This document shows, piece by piece, positions 1-8,991 of a stretch of DNA of 64,000 bases (position 1 is the first letter of the stretch; the number at the start of each line of letters is the position of its first letter). The notes under the pieces are model-generated. The model worked only from the letters and a program-made list of their open reading frames with translations. It was not told the DNA's origin and ran no database searches. The DNA comes from Pseudonocardiales bacterium (GTDB lineage Bacteria > Actinomycetota > Actinomycetes > Mycobacteriales > Pseudonocardiaceae). A program made the translations under genes and the position numbers. The DNA is taken from the NCBI GenBank assembly GCA_023252195.1, contig JAHEXI010000003.1, positions 310,001 through 374,000 of the forward strand, given 5' to 3'.

Positions 1-1420
1 TGACGCTGTCGGTGAGGTCCTTCCAGGTTCCGGCGACGTTGGGTACCCGGGCCTGACCGCCGAGGGTCCCTTCGGTGCCCACCTCGCGGGCCACTCGGGT
101 GACCTCGTCGGCGAACGCACGCAGGGTGTCGACCATCCGGTTGATCGTCTCGGCCAGCGCGGCCACCTCACCGCGAGCCTCGACCGTGATCTTCTTGGAC
201 AGGTCGCCGCCGGCCACCGCGGTGGCCACCGTGGCAATGCCTTGCACCTGGCTGGTCAGGTTCTCCGCCATGCCGTTGACGTTGTCGGTGAGTGCCTTCC
301 AGGTGCCGGCGACCCCACGGACTCGTGCCTGGCCACCGAGCTTGCCCTCGCTGCCCACCTCGTGCGCCACCCGGGTGACCTCGTCGGCGAAGGCGGACAG
401 CTGGTCGACCATGGTGTTGAGGGTGTTCTTCAACTCCAGGATCTCACCCCGGGCGTCGACGGTGATCTTGCGGCTGAGGTCGCCGCGGGCCACCGCGGTG
501 GCGACATGGGCGATGCTGCGCACCTGGCCGGTGAGGTTGCCGGCCATGACATTGACCGAGTCGGTGAGGTCGCGCCACGTCCCGGCTACGCCGGGCACTT
601 CCGCCTGACCGCCCAGCCGGCCTTCGCTGCCGACCTCGCGAGCCACCCGGGTGACTTCGGCAGCGAAGGCGGAGAGTTGGTCGACCATGGTGTTGAGGGT
701 GTCTTTGAGCTCCAGCAGTTCCCCAGAAACCTCCACAGTGATCTTGCGGCTGAGGTCGCCGCGGGCCACGGCGGTGGCGACTTGGGCGATGTCGCGCACC
801 TGGGCGGTGAGGTTGCCGGCCATGACGTTGACCGAGTCGGTGAGGTCGCGCCAGGTCCCCGCCACTCCTGGGACCTGCGCCTGGCCGCCCAACCGGCCCT
901 CGGTGCCGACCTCGCGGGCTACCCTGGTGACCTCAGCGGCGAACAGCGACAACTGATCGAGCAAGCCGTTGACGGTGTGGCCCAACCGGGCGAAATCGCC
1001 CCGCAGCGGCTGCTCCGACACCCGTGACGACAGGTCACCTTCAGATACCGCGGCCAGCACCCTCGCCAGCTCGGTGGTCGGCCGGGTCAGGTCATCGATC
1101 AGACCGTTGATTGCAGCGGCGGCCAGCGACCACCCCCCGCCGCTGCCGTCGGCGAGCCGTTCGCCCGTCCGCCCGTCCTGGCCGACCGCTCCGCGCACCC
1201 GGACTAGCTCACCGACCAGGGACTGGTTGCGTTGAGCGATTTGGTTGATCACCGTCGCGATCCGGCCGGCCAGGTTGGTGTCGGTGACCGCCAGGCGCCG
1301 CCGGAAGTTGCCGTCGCGAAGCTCCTCCAAGGCCAGCAGGATTCGTTCGAGCGTGGCGGGATCGAGTGGATCCAGCCGCCCGGTAAGTGATTCTGCAGCC
1401 GACGCGGGGTGCGCGCTCAC
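1..1420 (-). CDS. HAMP-array sensor histidine kinase, N-terminal part (3' end beyond the window)
   Basis: The minus strand reads from a GTG at 1420, with AGGAGG just upstream (about 1427-1433), to the window edge without a stop, giving about 473 residues. After a short N-terminal region (start [12 protein letters not shown]) the protein is a chain of near-identical 92-residue HAMP units, each with a motif like GDLSRKITV and a block like [18 protein letters not shown]. Large actinobacterial hybrid kinases have this layout, followed by GAF, HisKA, HATPase and often receiver domains. Those parts would lie to the left and are not visible. No membrane segment is seen, so it is probably cytoplasmic. 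It diverges from the phosphatase-STAS-anti-sigma-SigF set, so a link to stress signalling is likely but inferred. Confidence 0.85.
   Translation of the reverse strand, partial: MSAHPASAAESLTGRLDPLDPATLERILLALEELRDGNFRRRLAVTDTNLAGRIATVINQIAQRNQSLVGELVRVRGAVGQDGRTGERLADGSGGGWSLAAAAINGLIDDLTRPTTELARVLAAVSEGDLSSRVSEQPLRGDFARLGHTVNGLLDQLSLFAAEVTRVAREVGTEGRLGGQAQVPGVAGTWRDLTDSVNVMAGNLTAQVRDIAQVATAVARGDLSRKITVEVSGELLELKDTLNTMVDQLSAFAAEVTRVAREVGSEGRLGGQAEVPGVAGTWRDLTDSVNVMAGNLTGQVRSIAHVATAVARGDLSRKITVDARGEILELKNTLNTMVDQLSAFADEVTRVAHEVGSEGKLGGQARVRGVAGTWKALTDNVNGMAENLTSQVQGIATVATAVAGGDLSKKITVEARGEVAALAETINRMVDTLRAFADEVTRVAREVGTEGTLGGQARVPNVAGTWKDLTDSV
2..960 (-). repeat. 276-bp tandem repeats encoding HAMP units
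   Basis: The same block starts at 2, 278, 554 and 830, an exact 276-bp (92-codon) period. The units at 278, 554 and 830 are most alike at DNA level, and the sequence diverges after about 960. The period keeps the reading frame, so unit gain or loss by recombination would change only the number of HAMP modules. Confidence 0.85.
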
Positions 1421-1548
1421 GATGAGCCTCCTAAGACATCAATGCTTAACGCCCGCAGCGTGCCACGATTGGTCTCGGGTTTCGACCCCGAGCACACCAG
1501 TCGGGGACTACCCTCACTGCGACGCGGTCGGATCTGGGAGGAGATGCC

Positions 1549-3051
1549 GTGGCATCTGACCGGCGCCCGGTTGCCGAGCTGCTGGTACCGGGGCTGCCCC
1601 GGCTACTTGATGATGTCGACCAAGCAGTGATCGTGGAAGACGGGTCGGGCCGGATCCAACTGCTCAACGCGGCGGCCCGCCGGCTGTTTCCGCACCTGGT
1701 CCTCGGCGATGAGTTCGAACGCAGTGGCGAGTTCGTCCTCGCGGGACCCGGCGGTCGCCGGGTCGGCGGACGGCTTCGGCCCCTCGCCGATGGCTGGCAT
1801 GCCTGGGTGGTCAATGCCAGCGTCACTGATGAGCAGTTCATTCAGAAGGCAAACCGAGTGCTGGCGGCCGCGGTGGCCCACAATGTGACGGCGGGCGCGC
1901 TGGTTGCGCTGGCCGTTCCGACTGTGGGGCAGCAGGCCGCGGTGCTGCTGCCGGCGCCGCGCGCGCGGATGTCGTGGTGGCACTGCGGCGGTGCCGGACT
2001 CGAGCCCGCTCAAGGCGTGACCCGGGCACCGGTCCCGCGGGCGGCCCCGGTCTTGGCCGGTGCGCTGCGCGGGGATCTGGCGGACATCACGGCGGTGCCG
2101 GCAAGCGAGTTGGGTGAGCTGGCCGCGGTACTCGGGTCCGACGTCGCCGAGGGGACGCCGGTCGTGGTGGCACCCCTGCTGGGACCGGACCGGACCGAGG
2201 GTCTGTTGGTCGTGGTCGGTCCTCCCGCGGATGCCTTGCTCAAGCAGCTGGCGGCGGTGGCCGGACCGATAATCGGCGCCAGTCGCCGACGGCGCGAGCA
2301 GACCGAAGCGCTATCGCTGTTGCAGGCCCCGCTGCTGCCATTGCAGCCCGGTGAGCTCCCGGAGCTGGCCGGGGTGCAGCTCGGTGTGGCGTACCGGGTC
2401 GCCGGTGAGCTCGCGGTAGGCGGTGACTTCTACTTCGTCCGACCCACTCTTGGCGGGGGAGCCTTGCTCGGGCTCGGTGATGTGTGCGGCAACGGAGCTG
2501 AGGCCCTTGCCGAAAGTGCCCGGGTGCAGCACTCGCTGGGTGCCCTGATGGTCGTCGAGCAGGACCCGACCCGGTTGCTGTATCTGCTCAACCGGGCGCT
2601 GCTGGCAGCTGGGCGGACGGTCTTCACCACGATGGTGCTCGGCGCGCTGCAGCCGGCCGCGGTGGGATGCACCCTCACGTTCGCCACCGGGGGACATCCC
2701 GCACCGATGGTGCTGCGCGGCAGCGGCCAGGTAGAGGACGTCGGGGTGCCCGGCACGGTGGTCGGAATCCTGCCCGAAGCACGTTTCGGCCGGACCTCGA
2801 TCACCTTGGCTCCGGGCGACACCTGCCTGCTCTACAGCGACGGTGTCACCGAGGCCGATCGCCGTACCGGAGGTGACCAGGAGCAGTTCGGACCTACCCG
2901 GTTGGCCGCCTGCCTGCGCGACTGCGCCGGGATGACAGCGCAGGCGGTGGCAACCCGAGTCGAGCACACCGTGCAGGACTGGCTTGGTCGCGACGACGGC
3001 GACGACCTTGCCTTGCTCGCGGTTCGCGCCGTCGCACCCGTAGGTCGCTGA
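1549..3051 (+). CDS. PP2C-type (SpoIIE/RsbU-like) serine phosphatase with PAS and GAF-like domains
   Basis: 500 residues, starting at GTG 1549 with GGGAGGAG at 1536-1543. The N-terminus (residues 15-100) looks like a PAS sensor (VIVEDGSGRIQLLNAAARRLF). A GAF-like middle runs to about residue 240, and a SpoIIE-type PP2C domain fills the rest, with metal-binding aspartates in GGDFY, LGLGDVCGNG and LYSDGVTEAD and the closing DDLALLAV. Family members dephosphorylate STAS anti-sigma antagonists, which then bind the anti-sigma factor and free the sigma factor. The STAS, anti-sigma and sigma genes follow on the same strand, so this is the likely signal input of the module. Confidence 0.9.
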   Translation: MASDRRPVAELLVPGLPRLLDDVDQAVIVEDGSGRIQLLNAAARRLFPHLVLGDEFERSGEFVLAGPGGRRVGGRLRPLADGWHAWVVNASVTDEQFIQKANRVLAAAVAHNVTAGALVALAVPTVGQQAAVLLPAPRARMSWWHCGGAGLEPAQGVTRAPVPRAAPVLAGALRGDLADITAVPASELGELAAVLGSDVAEGTPVVVAPLLGPDRTEGLLVVVGPPADALLKQLAAVAGPIIGASRRRREQTEALSLLQAPLLPLQPGELPELAGVQLGVAYRVAGELAVGGDFYFVRPTLGGGALLGLGDVCGNGAEALAESARVQHSLGALMVVEQDPTRLLYLLNRALLAAGRTVFTTMVLGALQPAAVGCTLTFATGGHPAPMVLRGSGQVEDVGVPGTVVGILPEARFGRTSITLAPGDTCLLYSDGVTEADRRTGGDQEQFGPTRLAACLRDCAGMTAQAVATRVEHTVQDWLGRDDGDDLALLAVRAVAPVGR

Positions 3052-3115
3052 ACCCGCCCATGGGCGGTGCAACCCGTATTGGGCCTGCGCAGACGTGCCC
3101 TATAGGGTGAGACGG

Positions 3116-3478
3116 GTGGACAACGACTTCCCCGCGGACATCATCGGCTTGCAGGTTGCCGAGCATGGACCCGACGCACGCGTGGTTACCGTGACCGGGG
3201 AGATCGATACGCTGACAGCGCCGAAACTCGCCAGCTTCCTCAACGAACAGCTATCCGCCGCTCAGGTCGTCGTGGTGGACCTTGACGGCGTTGAGTTCCT
3301 GGGCTCTGCCGGTCTGTCCGCTCTGTTCGAGGCCAACGAGCTCGCCAGCCGCGAGCGCCGCGCCCTGCGGATGGTGTGCCACTCCCGCATCGCCAACCGG
3401 GCTCTGGAGGCGACCGAACTGCGGGGCCAGTTCACCTTCGCCGACACGGTTCCGGAGGCCTTGAAGCACTCAACCTGA
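3116..3478 (+). CDS. STAS-domain anti-sigma factor antagonist
   Basis: About 120 residues, one STAS domain. The fingerprint is VVVDLDGVEFLGSAGLSALF, in which the serine of GSAGL sits at the position phosphorylated by RsbW-type kinases. I chose GTG 3116 (VDNDFPADIIG) with AGGGTGAG upstream. GTG 3095 in the same frame would add seven residues. It lies 64 bp after the PP2C phosphatase and before the anti-sigma gene. The expected role is to bind the anti-sigma factor when unphosphorylated, releasing the sigma factor. Confidence 0.88.
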   Translation: MDNDFPADIIGLQVAEHGPDARVVTVTGEIDTLTAPKLASFLNEQLSAAQVVVVDLDGVEFLGSAGLSALFEANELASRERRALRMVCHSRIANRALEATELRGQFTFADTVPEALKHST

Positions 3479-3520
3479 CGAGGCTGGCGAGCCGCAACCG
3501 AGAAAGTAAAGGAGTCGACG

Positions 3521-3586
3521 ATGGCTGCTGCAGCCGGGCGCGTCGCACTAACCGGGGCTACCTCGGATGCGGCTCGATCGCGGTGA
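3521..3586 (+). CDS. Short leader ORF overlapping the anti-sigma start
   Basis: ATG 3521 follows a strong AAAGGAG (3508-3514) and reads 21 codons (MAAAAGRVALTGATSDAARSR) to TGA 3584-3586. This stop overlaps the likely GTG start of the anti-sigma gene at 3583 in a GTGA arrangement. The anti-sigma start has no good ribosome site of its own, so the leader may deliver ribosomes by translational coupling. The peptide resembles nothing I know. Alternatively a frameshift split the N-terminus of the anti-sigma gene. Confidence 0.45.
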   Translation: MAAAAGRVALTGATSDAARSR

Positions 3587-4047
3587 CCTACCTGGACAGC
3601 GGCACCTCGATGCCTAACCACGGGGCGGACTCCGACTCGGATGAGTCGGTGCTGTCGCTTGAGCTGCGCACGACGGCCAGCACCGTCTCGATCCCTACGA
3701 TCCGGACCGTTGCAGCGGATCTCGCCGCCCGGGCGGACTTCGACCTCGACTCGATCGACGATCTCCGGATGGCGGTCGACGATCTATGCGCCATGCTGGT
3801 GCGGATCGCCGCCGCCGACGCGACGCTGTACTGCACGTTCACCGTCCGGCCTGAGCGGATCGAGGTGGCCGCCGAAACGGACGTCGACGATCTGGCGGAT
3901 CCACTGCCCACCGGCTCGTTCGCGTGGCGGGTGCTGCAGTGCCTTGCCGACGAGGTCGGCGCCACATCGGTGCCCGCTGAACCTGGCCGGCGTGGCCGGG
4001 TACGCATCACCCTGGCCAAAGACGCATTGACAGCGCCTCAGCCGTGA
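3583..4047 (+). CDS. RsbW/UsfX-like anti-sigma factor (GHKL-type serine kinase fold)
   Basis: 154 residues from GTG 3583; ATG 3610 is the alternative start. The segment DDLRMAVDDLCAMLVRIAA corresponds to the helix carrying the N-box in RsbW-type ATPases, and the C-terminal GSFAWRVLQCLADEVG matches the last helix of mycobacterial UsfX-like proteins. Glycine-rich ATP-lid motifs are weak, as in other UsfX-type members. It would bind and hold the SigF-type factor encoded 7 bp downstream and phosphorylate the STAS antagonist encoded upstream. Gene order (antagonist, anti-sigma, sigma) supports this. Confidence 0.85.
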   Translation: MTYLDSGTSMPNHGADSDSDESVLSLELRTTASTVSIPTIRTVAADLAARADFDLDSIDDLRMAVDDLCAMLVRIAAADATLYCTFTVRPERIEVAAETDVDDLADPLPTGSFAWRVLQCLADEVGATSVPAEPGRRGRVRITLAKDALTAPQP

Positions 4048-4054
4048 GCCGTCC

Positions 4055-4846
4055 GTGACCCCGTCCGTGTCCTCGGTCGGGACCGAACACGGCGAATATG
4101 CACACCTGGTCCCGCTGCAGCGCCGGTACGCCGAGCTTGCTCCCGGTGACCCGGAACGGCAGCAGTTGCGCGAGCAACTGATCAGTGGCTATCTGCCGGT
4201 GGCCGAACACATCGCGCGCCGATTCGCCGGCCGCGGTGAGCCGCTGGAAGATCTCATCCAGGTCGCCACCGTGGGATTGATCAACGCGGTGGACCGCTTC
4301 GAACCGGTCCGTGGTTCGGACTTCTTCTCCTTTGCGGTACCGACGATCACCGGAGAGGTGCGTCGGTACTTCCGCGACCACGGCTGGTCGACGCGGGTGC
4401 CCCGGCGGTTGAAGGATCTGCACATCGTGATCAGGGGCACGCTGGCGGAGCTGTCCCAGCAGCTCGGCCGCGCACCGAGACCCAGCGAGATTGCCGACCG
4501 ACTGGGGCTACCGATCGCTGAGGTGATCGAGGGGCTGCAAGCCGGGGAGGCATACCGGAGCTCATCGCTGGATGAGATGCTCGGCTCCGGAGAGGGCAAG
4601 GCGACGCTGGGCGAATTCATCGGCGGCCTGGATGGCGAGCTGGCCTTAATCGATGATCGCGAGGCGTTGCGCCCGCTGCTGGCCGAGCTCGCTCCCCGGG
4701 AACGGACGATTCTCGCCTTGCGGTTTTTCCGCCAGCTGACTCAAACGCAGATCGCCGAGCAAGTAGGTATCTCGCAGATGCATGTCTCGCGAGTGCTCCG
4801 CCAGACATTGGAATCCCTCCAGGAGCGCATCGCCAACGCGGATTGA
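4055..4846 (+). CDS. sigF: SigB/SigF/SigG-family RNA polymerase sigma factor
   Basis: 263 residues from GTG 4055. Region 2 is clear (DLIQVATVGLINAVDRFEP, then FSFAVPTITGEVRRYFRDHGW), followed by region 3 (LGRAPRPSEIADRLGL) and region 4 with its helix-turn-helix (LTQTQIAEQVGISQMHVSRVLRQTLESL). This is the group 3 stress/sporulation family. It is the last gene of the partner-switching set and most likely the output. The specific name sigF rests on similarity to the actinobacterial SigF group and on the UsfX-like neighbour. Confidence 0.92.
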   Translation: MTPSVSSVGTEHGEYAHLVPLQRRYAELAPGDPERQQLREQLISGYLPVAEHIARRFAGRGEPLEDLIQVATVGLINAVDRFEPVRGSDFFSFAVPTITGEVRRYFRDHGWSTRVPRRLKDLHIVIRGTLAELSQQLGRAPRPSEIADRLGLPIAEVIEGLQAGEAYRSSSLDEMLGSGEGKATLGEFIGGLDGELALIDDREALRPLLAELAPRERTILALRFFRQLTQTQIAEQVGISQMHVSRVLRQTLESLQERIANAD

Positions 4847-4863
4847 GCGCATCCGGCGGTAGC

Positions 4864-6480
4864 TCAGCTGCCGATGGCGAACCGGACGGCGGCGGCGGCC
4901 AGCCGCTGGCTGCGCGCCCGGTGCCCCCGCAGGGCGGCTCGCGCGGCGTTCGCACCGCATGCTCCGTGCACGGCACCCCCGGGATGGGCCGAGGACGACG
5001 CCAGGTACAGGCCGGTAACGGGGGTCTCCGGGCGGCCGAGCCCCGGCGTGGGTCGGAATACCAGTTGCTGGTGTATCGCGGTGGTGCCGCCGTTGATGGC
5101 CCCGCCGACGAGGTTGGCGTTGTGCTCGGCGATTTGCGGCGGCGCGGCCACCGTCCGGCTGATGATCTGGTCCCGGAAGCCCGGGGCGAACCGCTCGATC
5201 TGCGCTTCGACGCGGTTGGCGATGGCCTCCCGGTCCCGCTCGTCCCAGGCGCCGGTGATGTCGTCGCCGCCGGCGTCGCCGCGAACCTGGCGGGGCACGT
5301 GGGTGTACGCCCACAGCGATTCGGTGCCGGCCGGTGAGCGGCACGGGTCGGCCGTCGTCATCTGTCCCACCAGCAGGAACGGGTGGGCGGGCACGAGTCC
5401 CATGGCGATGTGCGCGGTGTACTCGGTCATCTCGTCCATGCCGGCCGAGACGTGCACGGTGCCCGCGCCCGCGGTCTCGCCCGCCGCCCACGGCACCGGC
5501 GCGCGCAGCGCCCAGTCGAGCTTGACGGTGGCGTAATCCCACTGGAACCGCCGGATGTCATCGCGCAGCCGGGGCGGTAGGTGCGTCCAATCGACGAGGC
5601 CGCCATAAAGGTGAGTGGCCGGGATCGCGGCCAGCACCGCGCGGCGGGCCAGGATCTCGTCGCCGTCGGCGGTGCGCACACCGACCGCGCGGCCCCCGCG
5701 CACCACCACCTGACGAACCGGCGCGTCGCACCGCAGCCTCCCACCCTGTTTCTCCAACCTGCGGACCAGCGCGGCGGTGAGCTGGCCGGCGCCACCTTCC
5801 GGGACCGGAAAGCCGTACTGCTGGCCCAGCATCGACAGCAGCCAGCCGAACATGGCCCCGCCGTTGGACTCGGGCATCAGGTCGGCGTGCAGCGCACACC
5901 CGGCCAATAGCAGCGAGCCGGGCCCGGTGAACTCCTCCTCGGCGAGCCGGCGCACCGGCAGCAGCCCGAAACGGGTGAACCTCAGCAGGCCGGTCGGTCC
6001 GAGCGCCGCCACCAACCGGGCGCCGGCGCGCACCGGCGGGAACGGCACGAACAATGCGTCGATCAATAAGGGTCCGAGTCGCTGCCAGTTGCCGTAGAGC
6101 CGGGTCCACGCCGCACCGTCACCCGCGCCGAGGGCGTCAAGCCCCGCGGCCGTTTTCTCCAGGTCCCGCGACAGCACGGCGGTGCGACCGTCGAGCAGCG
6201 GGTGCGCAAGGACCGTGGGCGAGTGCACCCAGCGCAGTCCGTGGCGCTCGAGCTCCAGCGCGGCGATGACCGGGGAGGCCGCGGCGAGCGGATAGAAGGC
6301 GCTGCAAAGATCGGTGATGAAGCCCGGTGCGGGACCTGGCTCGCTGCGGACTGCCCCGCCGGGCTCGGGCTGCTCCTCCAGGACGACGACGTCCCACCCA
6401 GCGTCGGCGAGGACGTTCGCTGCGACGAGCCCGTTGGGCCCGGCACCGACCACCACGGCATCGACCACGCGGCCCGACAT
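4864..6480 (-). CDS. FAD-dependent oxidoreductase, phytoene-desaturase/PYROXD2-like
   Basis: 538 residues. The N-terminus has the Rossmann FAD-binding motif VVVGAGPNGLVAANVL followed by VVVLEEQPEPGGAVRSE. The C-terminal signature NLVGGAINGGTTAIHQQ and LYLASSSAHPGGAVHGACGANAA are typical of the CrtI-like amine oxidase group. ATG 6480 (MSGRVVDAVVVGAGP) fits the family start. No carotenoid gene lies nearby, so the substrate is unknown. It is convergent with sigF, leaving 17 bp between the stops. Confidence 0.85.
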   Translation of the reverse strand: MSGRVVDAVVVGAGPNGLVAANVLADAGWDVVVLEEQPEPGGAVRSEPGPAPGFITDLCSAFYPLAAASPVIAALELERHGLRWVHSPTVLAHPLLDGRTAVLSRDLEKTAAGLDALGAGDGAAWTRLYGNWQRLGPLLIDALFVPFPPVRAGARLVAALGPTGLLRFTRFGLLPVRRLAEEEFTGPGSLLLAGCALHADLMPESNGGAMFGWLLSMLGQQYGFPVPEGGAGQLTAALVRRLEKQGGRLRCDAPVRQVVVRGGRAVGVRTADGDEILARRAVLAAIPATHLYGGLVDWTHLPPRLRDDIRRFQWDYATVKLDWALRAPVPWAAGETAGAGTVHVSAGMDEMTEYTAHIAMGLVPAHPFLLVGQMTTADPCRSPAGTESLWAYTHVPRQVRGDAGGDDITGAWDERDREAIANRVEAQIERFAPGFRDQIISRTVAAPPQIAEHNANLVGGAINGGTTAIHQQLVFRPTPGLGRPETPVTGLYLASSSAHPGGAVHGACGANAARAALRGHRARSQRLAAAAVRFAIGS

Positions 6481-6588
6481 ACCCGGTCAGCTTTGCTGGC
6501 AAACGGCTCGATTATCCACCGTTTCATCGCACGCTTGCCGGGTACCTACACGCCATGAGTACCTCATACCACACCGACTGACGGGATC

Positions 6589-6666
6589 ATGTTCCTTACT
6601 GAGCAGCACAATGAAGTGAACGACATGTTCGCCCAGCTGGAACAAATAGTACGGAGCCACCGACGC
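6589..6666 (+). pseudogene. Hemerythrin-domain N-terminal remnant
   Basis: ATG 6589 gives MFLTEQHNEVNDMFAQLEQ, which looks like the first helix of HHE/hemerythrin proteins, where the pattern LLTEQHxEV...F..LE is usual. The rest of the four-helix domain is absent and the frame turns into arginine-rich nonsense. A DUF2267 gene follows directly, so a deletion probably removed the body of the hemerythrin gene. The match is short, so confidence is moderate. Confidence 0.45.
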
Positions 6667-6704
6667 CGAAGGCTTGCCCGCCAGCCGATCAGCAGGAGGA
6701 CCCA

Positions 6705-7019
6705 GTGCGCGACGAGGAATTCATCAGCGAGGTCCAGGCCCGGGCCGGCTTGGATACCCGAAACGACGCCGAGCGCGCGATTCGTGCAACTCTGACGATT
6801 CTGCGTGAACAACTACCGGACGAGGTGGCCCGCTCGGTCGCAGCCGCCCTGCCGGAGCGACTCAGGGAGCAGCTGCGGCGACGGCGAGCCTGTTCCAGAG
6901 TGGCCGCAGCGCAGGCCGGCCGGCTGAGCCGCGGGCTCGCCGAAGGAGAAGGCAGCTGGCCCGGCGACGACACCGTAGCCGATGCTGATATCGACGACGG
7001 TCGGATCCATCAAAGCTGA
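6705..7019 (+). CDS. DUF2267 protein, short
   Basis: 104 residues from GTG 6705 with AGGAGGA at 6694-6700. The N-terminal half (EEFISEVQARAGLDTRNDAERAIRATL, then LPDEVARSVAAALPERLRE) matches DUF2267, a small helical domain common in actinobacterial stress loci. After about residue 60 the sequence becomes basic, then acidic, and does not follow the usual second half of the domain (family members are about 130 residues or more). It may therefore be C-terminally altered. No function is established. Confidence 0.65.
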   Translation: MRDEEFISEVQARAGLDTRNDAERAIRATLTILREQLPDEVARSVAAALPERLREQLRRRRACSRVAAAQAGRLSRGLAEGEGSWPGDDTVADADIDDGRIHQS

Positions 7020-7212
7020 TTATCACGCGTCTTTGGCCAGGGCAACGCCATTCTCGGTGGGCCGCAGGCTGCCCTGCTGGCGCATGCCCGGGGTGCGGAG
7101 GTACAGACCCGAGCGCCGCTTGCTCCAAACAGAGTGGTGATCGGCGGTGGGGTTTCCGGCCGCCGGCGGTGTCAGGAGGCTGACCGGCGATCACGGCAGG
7201 TCGTTGAGCCTC

Positions 7213-8121
7213 TCAGCGCCTCGGCGAGCCCTGGTTCACGGCGGATTCCCGGCCAGCGGTCGACTCCGCGTGTGGGATTGGCGCGTGTGCGATCGGCCCG
7301 TCCGCGGAGATCGACCCGTGGGTCGAGGCCGACTTCTGGCTGAAGGTTGAAATCTGCGGTGAGGATGGTTGGTTAACGCCCGCGGTCGCACCGCTGCCAC
7401 TCTTGCGTTCGTCGCCATTCGCAGTGCCGGAAGCGACCGGTTTGCCTCCGCCGTCTGGCTTGTTGTCCGAGACTGCTGGCTTGCCTGGCTCGGTCGGGAC
7501 AGCGGAATCTTCGGCGTCAACCATGGGCGCCAGCGTGCCGGCGGGACCTTGCTTGCCGGCATCAGGCAGTTGGATCGGCGCGATCGGAAGGTCGGGCTGC
7601 CGCGTGTCCGCATAGTGCGGTGCGACGGGGTGGGCGGGGGCCGCATCCCGTCTGGGGCTGCTGCTGGGGCCATCGGCGGCGATGTGCCCACTGGGTGCGG
7701 CTACAGCGGGCACCGGGATAGGCTGCGGCACTCGGCGGTTGGCGACCATGGACTGGGTGACGGTCGGCGCTGGGAAGACCACCGGATGCGGTTGGATCTC
7801 CGCCACAGGACCGCCAGCCGCTGCGCGACCGAGTCCAGTGTCCTGGCTCAGGACGGGCGACGGGCTGCTCGCCGGCGGCGCGACGAGGCCGTCGTTGACG
7901 ATTGCGGTGATACCCAGGATCCCCCCACCGACCAATGCAAAGCAGGCAGCGACAGCCGCTTTGGCGGCGCGGGTGTGGGGTGGCAGCGACGCAACGGTCC
8001 GGCGCCGGTGGCTCGCGGCGACGCTGCGCAAGTGGGGGTCTGCGCTTACCCATGCGATCAAGGCGTTGGCGGGAGGTCCGGAACCGGCCTTACGACGATG
8101 GCGAGCAGTCAGTTCGTGCAC
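7213..8121 (-). CDS. Single-pass membrane protein with long Pro/Ala/Ser-rich exterior, unknown function
   Basis: 302 residues from GTG 8121 with GGAG upstream. A basic cytoplasmic N-terminus (about 50 residues) is followed by one hydrophobic segment (AVAACFALVGGGILGITAIV) and about 220 residues of low-complexity Pro/Ala/Gly/Ser sequence with no cysteine. The topology resembles anti-sigma or cell-wall-spanning anchors, but no zinc-binding anti-sigma motif is seen. An antisense open frame exists over most of it. I prefer the minus strand because it has a coherent membrane-protein layout. I do not recognise the family. Confidence 0.55.
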   Translation of the reverse strand: MHELTARHRRKAGSGPPANALIAWVSADPHLRSVAASHRRRTVASLPPHTRAAKAAVAACFALVGGGILGITAIVNDGLVAPPASSPSPVLSQDTGLGRAAAGGPVAEIQPHPVVFPAPTVTQSMVANRRVPQPIPVPAVAAPSGHIAADGPSSSPRRDAAPAHPVAPHYADTRQPDLPIAPIQLPDAGKQGPAGTLAPMVDAEDSAVPTEPGKPAVSDNKPDGGGKPVASGTANGDERKSGSGATAGVNQPSSPQISTFSQKSASTHGSISADGPIAHAPIPHAESTAGRESAVNQGSPRR

Positions 8122-8305
8122 TTTGGGTCTCCGAGTGCGTCAACCCCGCCTCACCTACATTGATACGCCGCCTTGACTTCGAGAGGGCAGCGCGGTCCTG
8201 TCGGCGAGGTGAACGCTGCGTGCCGCCGGTGGGTTTAGCGGCGTAACCGCGCGGGTACTCCGGCTCCACGCAGTAAGCTGCATCCTTTCGAAGGAGTGCT
8301 TTCCG

Positions 8306-8491
8306 ATGGGTTTGCAAGACAAGGTCGCGAACCGGGCCGAGGTACTGAAAGGCAAGGCCAAGGAAGCTGCCGGCAAGATCACTGGCAACCCCCGGCTGGA
8401 GGTCGAGGGTAAGCTGGACCAGGGCAAGGGCAACCTCAAACAGGCTGGTGAGAAGGTCAAGGACGCCGGCAACAGTGTCTTCGGCAGATAA
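8306..8491 (+). CDS. CsbD-family general stress protein
   Basis: 61 residues, ATG 8306 with GAAGGAG upstream. The sequence is the classic small hydrophilic CsbD type: DKVANRAEVLKGKAKEAAGK, then GNPRLEVEGKLDQGKGNLKQAGEKVKD. In Bacillus this family is under the general stress sigma factor, and SigF-type control would be consistent here given the nearby sigma module. Biochemical function is unknown. Confidence 0.92.
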   Translation: MGLQDKVANRAEVLKGKAKEAAGKITGNPRLEVEGKLDQGKGNLKQAGEKVKDAGNSVFGR

Positions 8492-8550
8492 CGTGCTCGG
8501 TCCCAACTGGCCAGCACCGAGACGAAGCGCGACTCTTGTGGAGTTACTGA

Positions 8551-8991
8551 ATGGACGCTAGCAGTTATGTGATGTTTCTCCTGATCGGGATTCTGCTTGT
8601 CCTGATCGACGGGCAGATCCTGTATCGGGGCGGCCTGGGTTATCTGCAGAAGGTGTACCCGGCAGACAACGCCCGCTCGGTGATGCAGCTGGTGACAGTG
8701 CTTTTCCATCTCGTGGTACTCGGCCTTCTGGCGCTGATCTCGACGCTCGACGTCGCTACCGGGATGCCCATTCGCGACCTCGTAGTCAAATGGGGAGTGG
8801 TCCTGTTAGGGCTCGCCGCCGCACATGGCCTGACCATGGCGATCCTGGTGGGGATGCGCAGCCGACGCCGCGAAGAGCGGCTCGAGGATGAGATGGCCGG
8901 GGAACAGACCGGTACAGGTCCGCGGGACGCCACCGTCTATCCGGTAGCTGACATCGAAACGAGGTCCGGCCGATCATCTTACCCTGCGTAA
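8551..8991 (+). CDS. Small integral membrane protein, unknown function
   Basis: 146 residues from ATG 8551 (GGAG at about -12). Three hydrophobic helices are visible: residues about 5-25 (YVMFLLIGILLVLIDGQIL), 45-70 (MQLVTVLFHLVVLGLLALIS) and 80-103 (VVKWGVVLLGLAAAHGLTMAIL). A basic then acidic cytoplasmic tail follows. The gene is 59 bp after csbD on the same strand, so the two may be co-transcribed. I do not recognise a named family. Confidence 0.75.
   Translation: MDASSYVMFLLIGILLVLIDGQILYRGGLGYLQKVYPADNARSVMQLVTVLFHLVVLGLLALISTLDVATGMPIRDLVVKWGVVLLGLAAAHGLTMAILVGMRSRRREERLEDEMAGEQTGTGPRDATVYPVADIETRSGRSSYPA

Noticed and set aside
75-1235. Plus-strand open frames over the left end
   Set aside because: They mirror the HAMP repeats on the minus strand; the translated plus frames are repetitive Ser/Arg or His/Gly-rich shadow sequence without a ribosome site.
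7369-8163. 264-residue plus-strand frame antisense to the membrane protein
   Set aside because: No membrane or domain pattern and no ribosome site; the minus-strand product has an ordered N-terminus, membrane helix and Pro-rich exterior.
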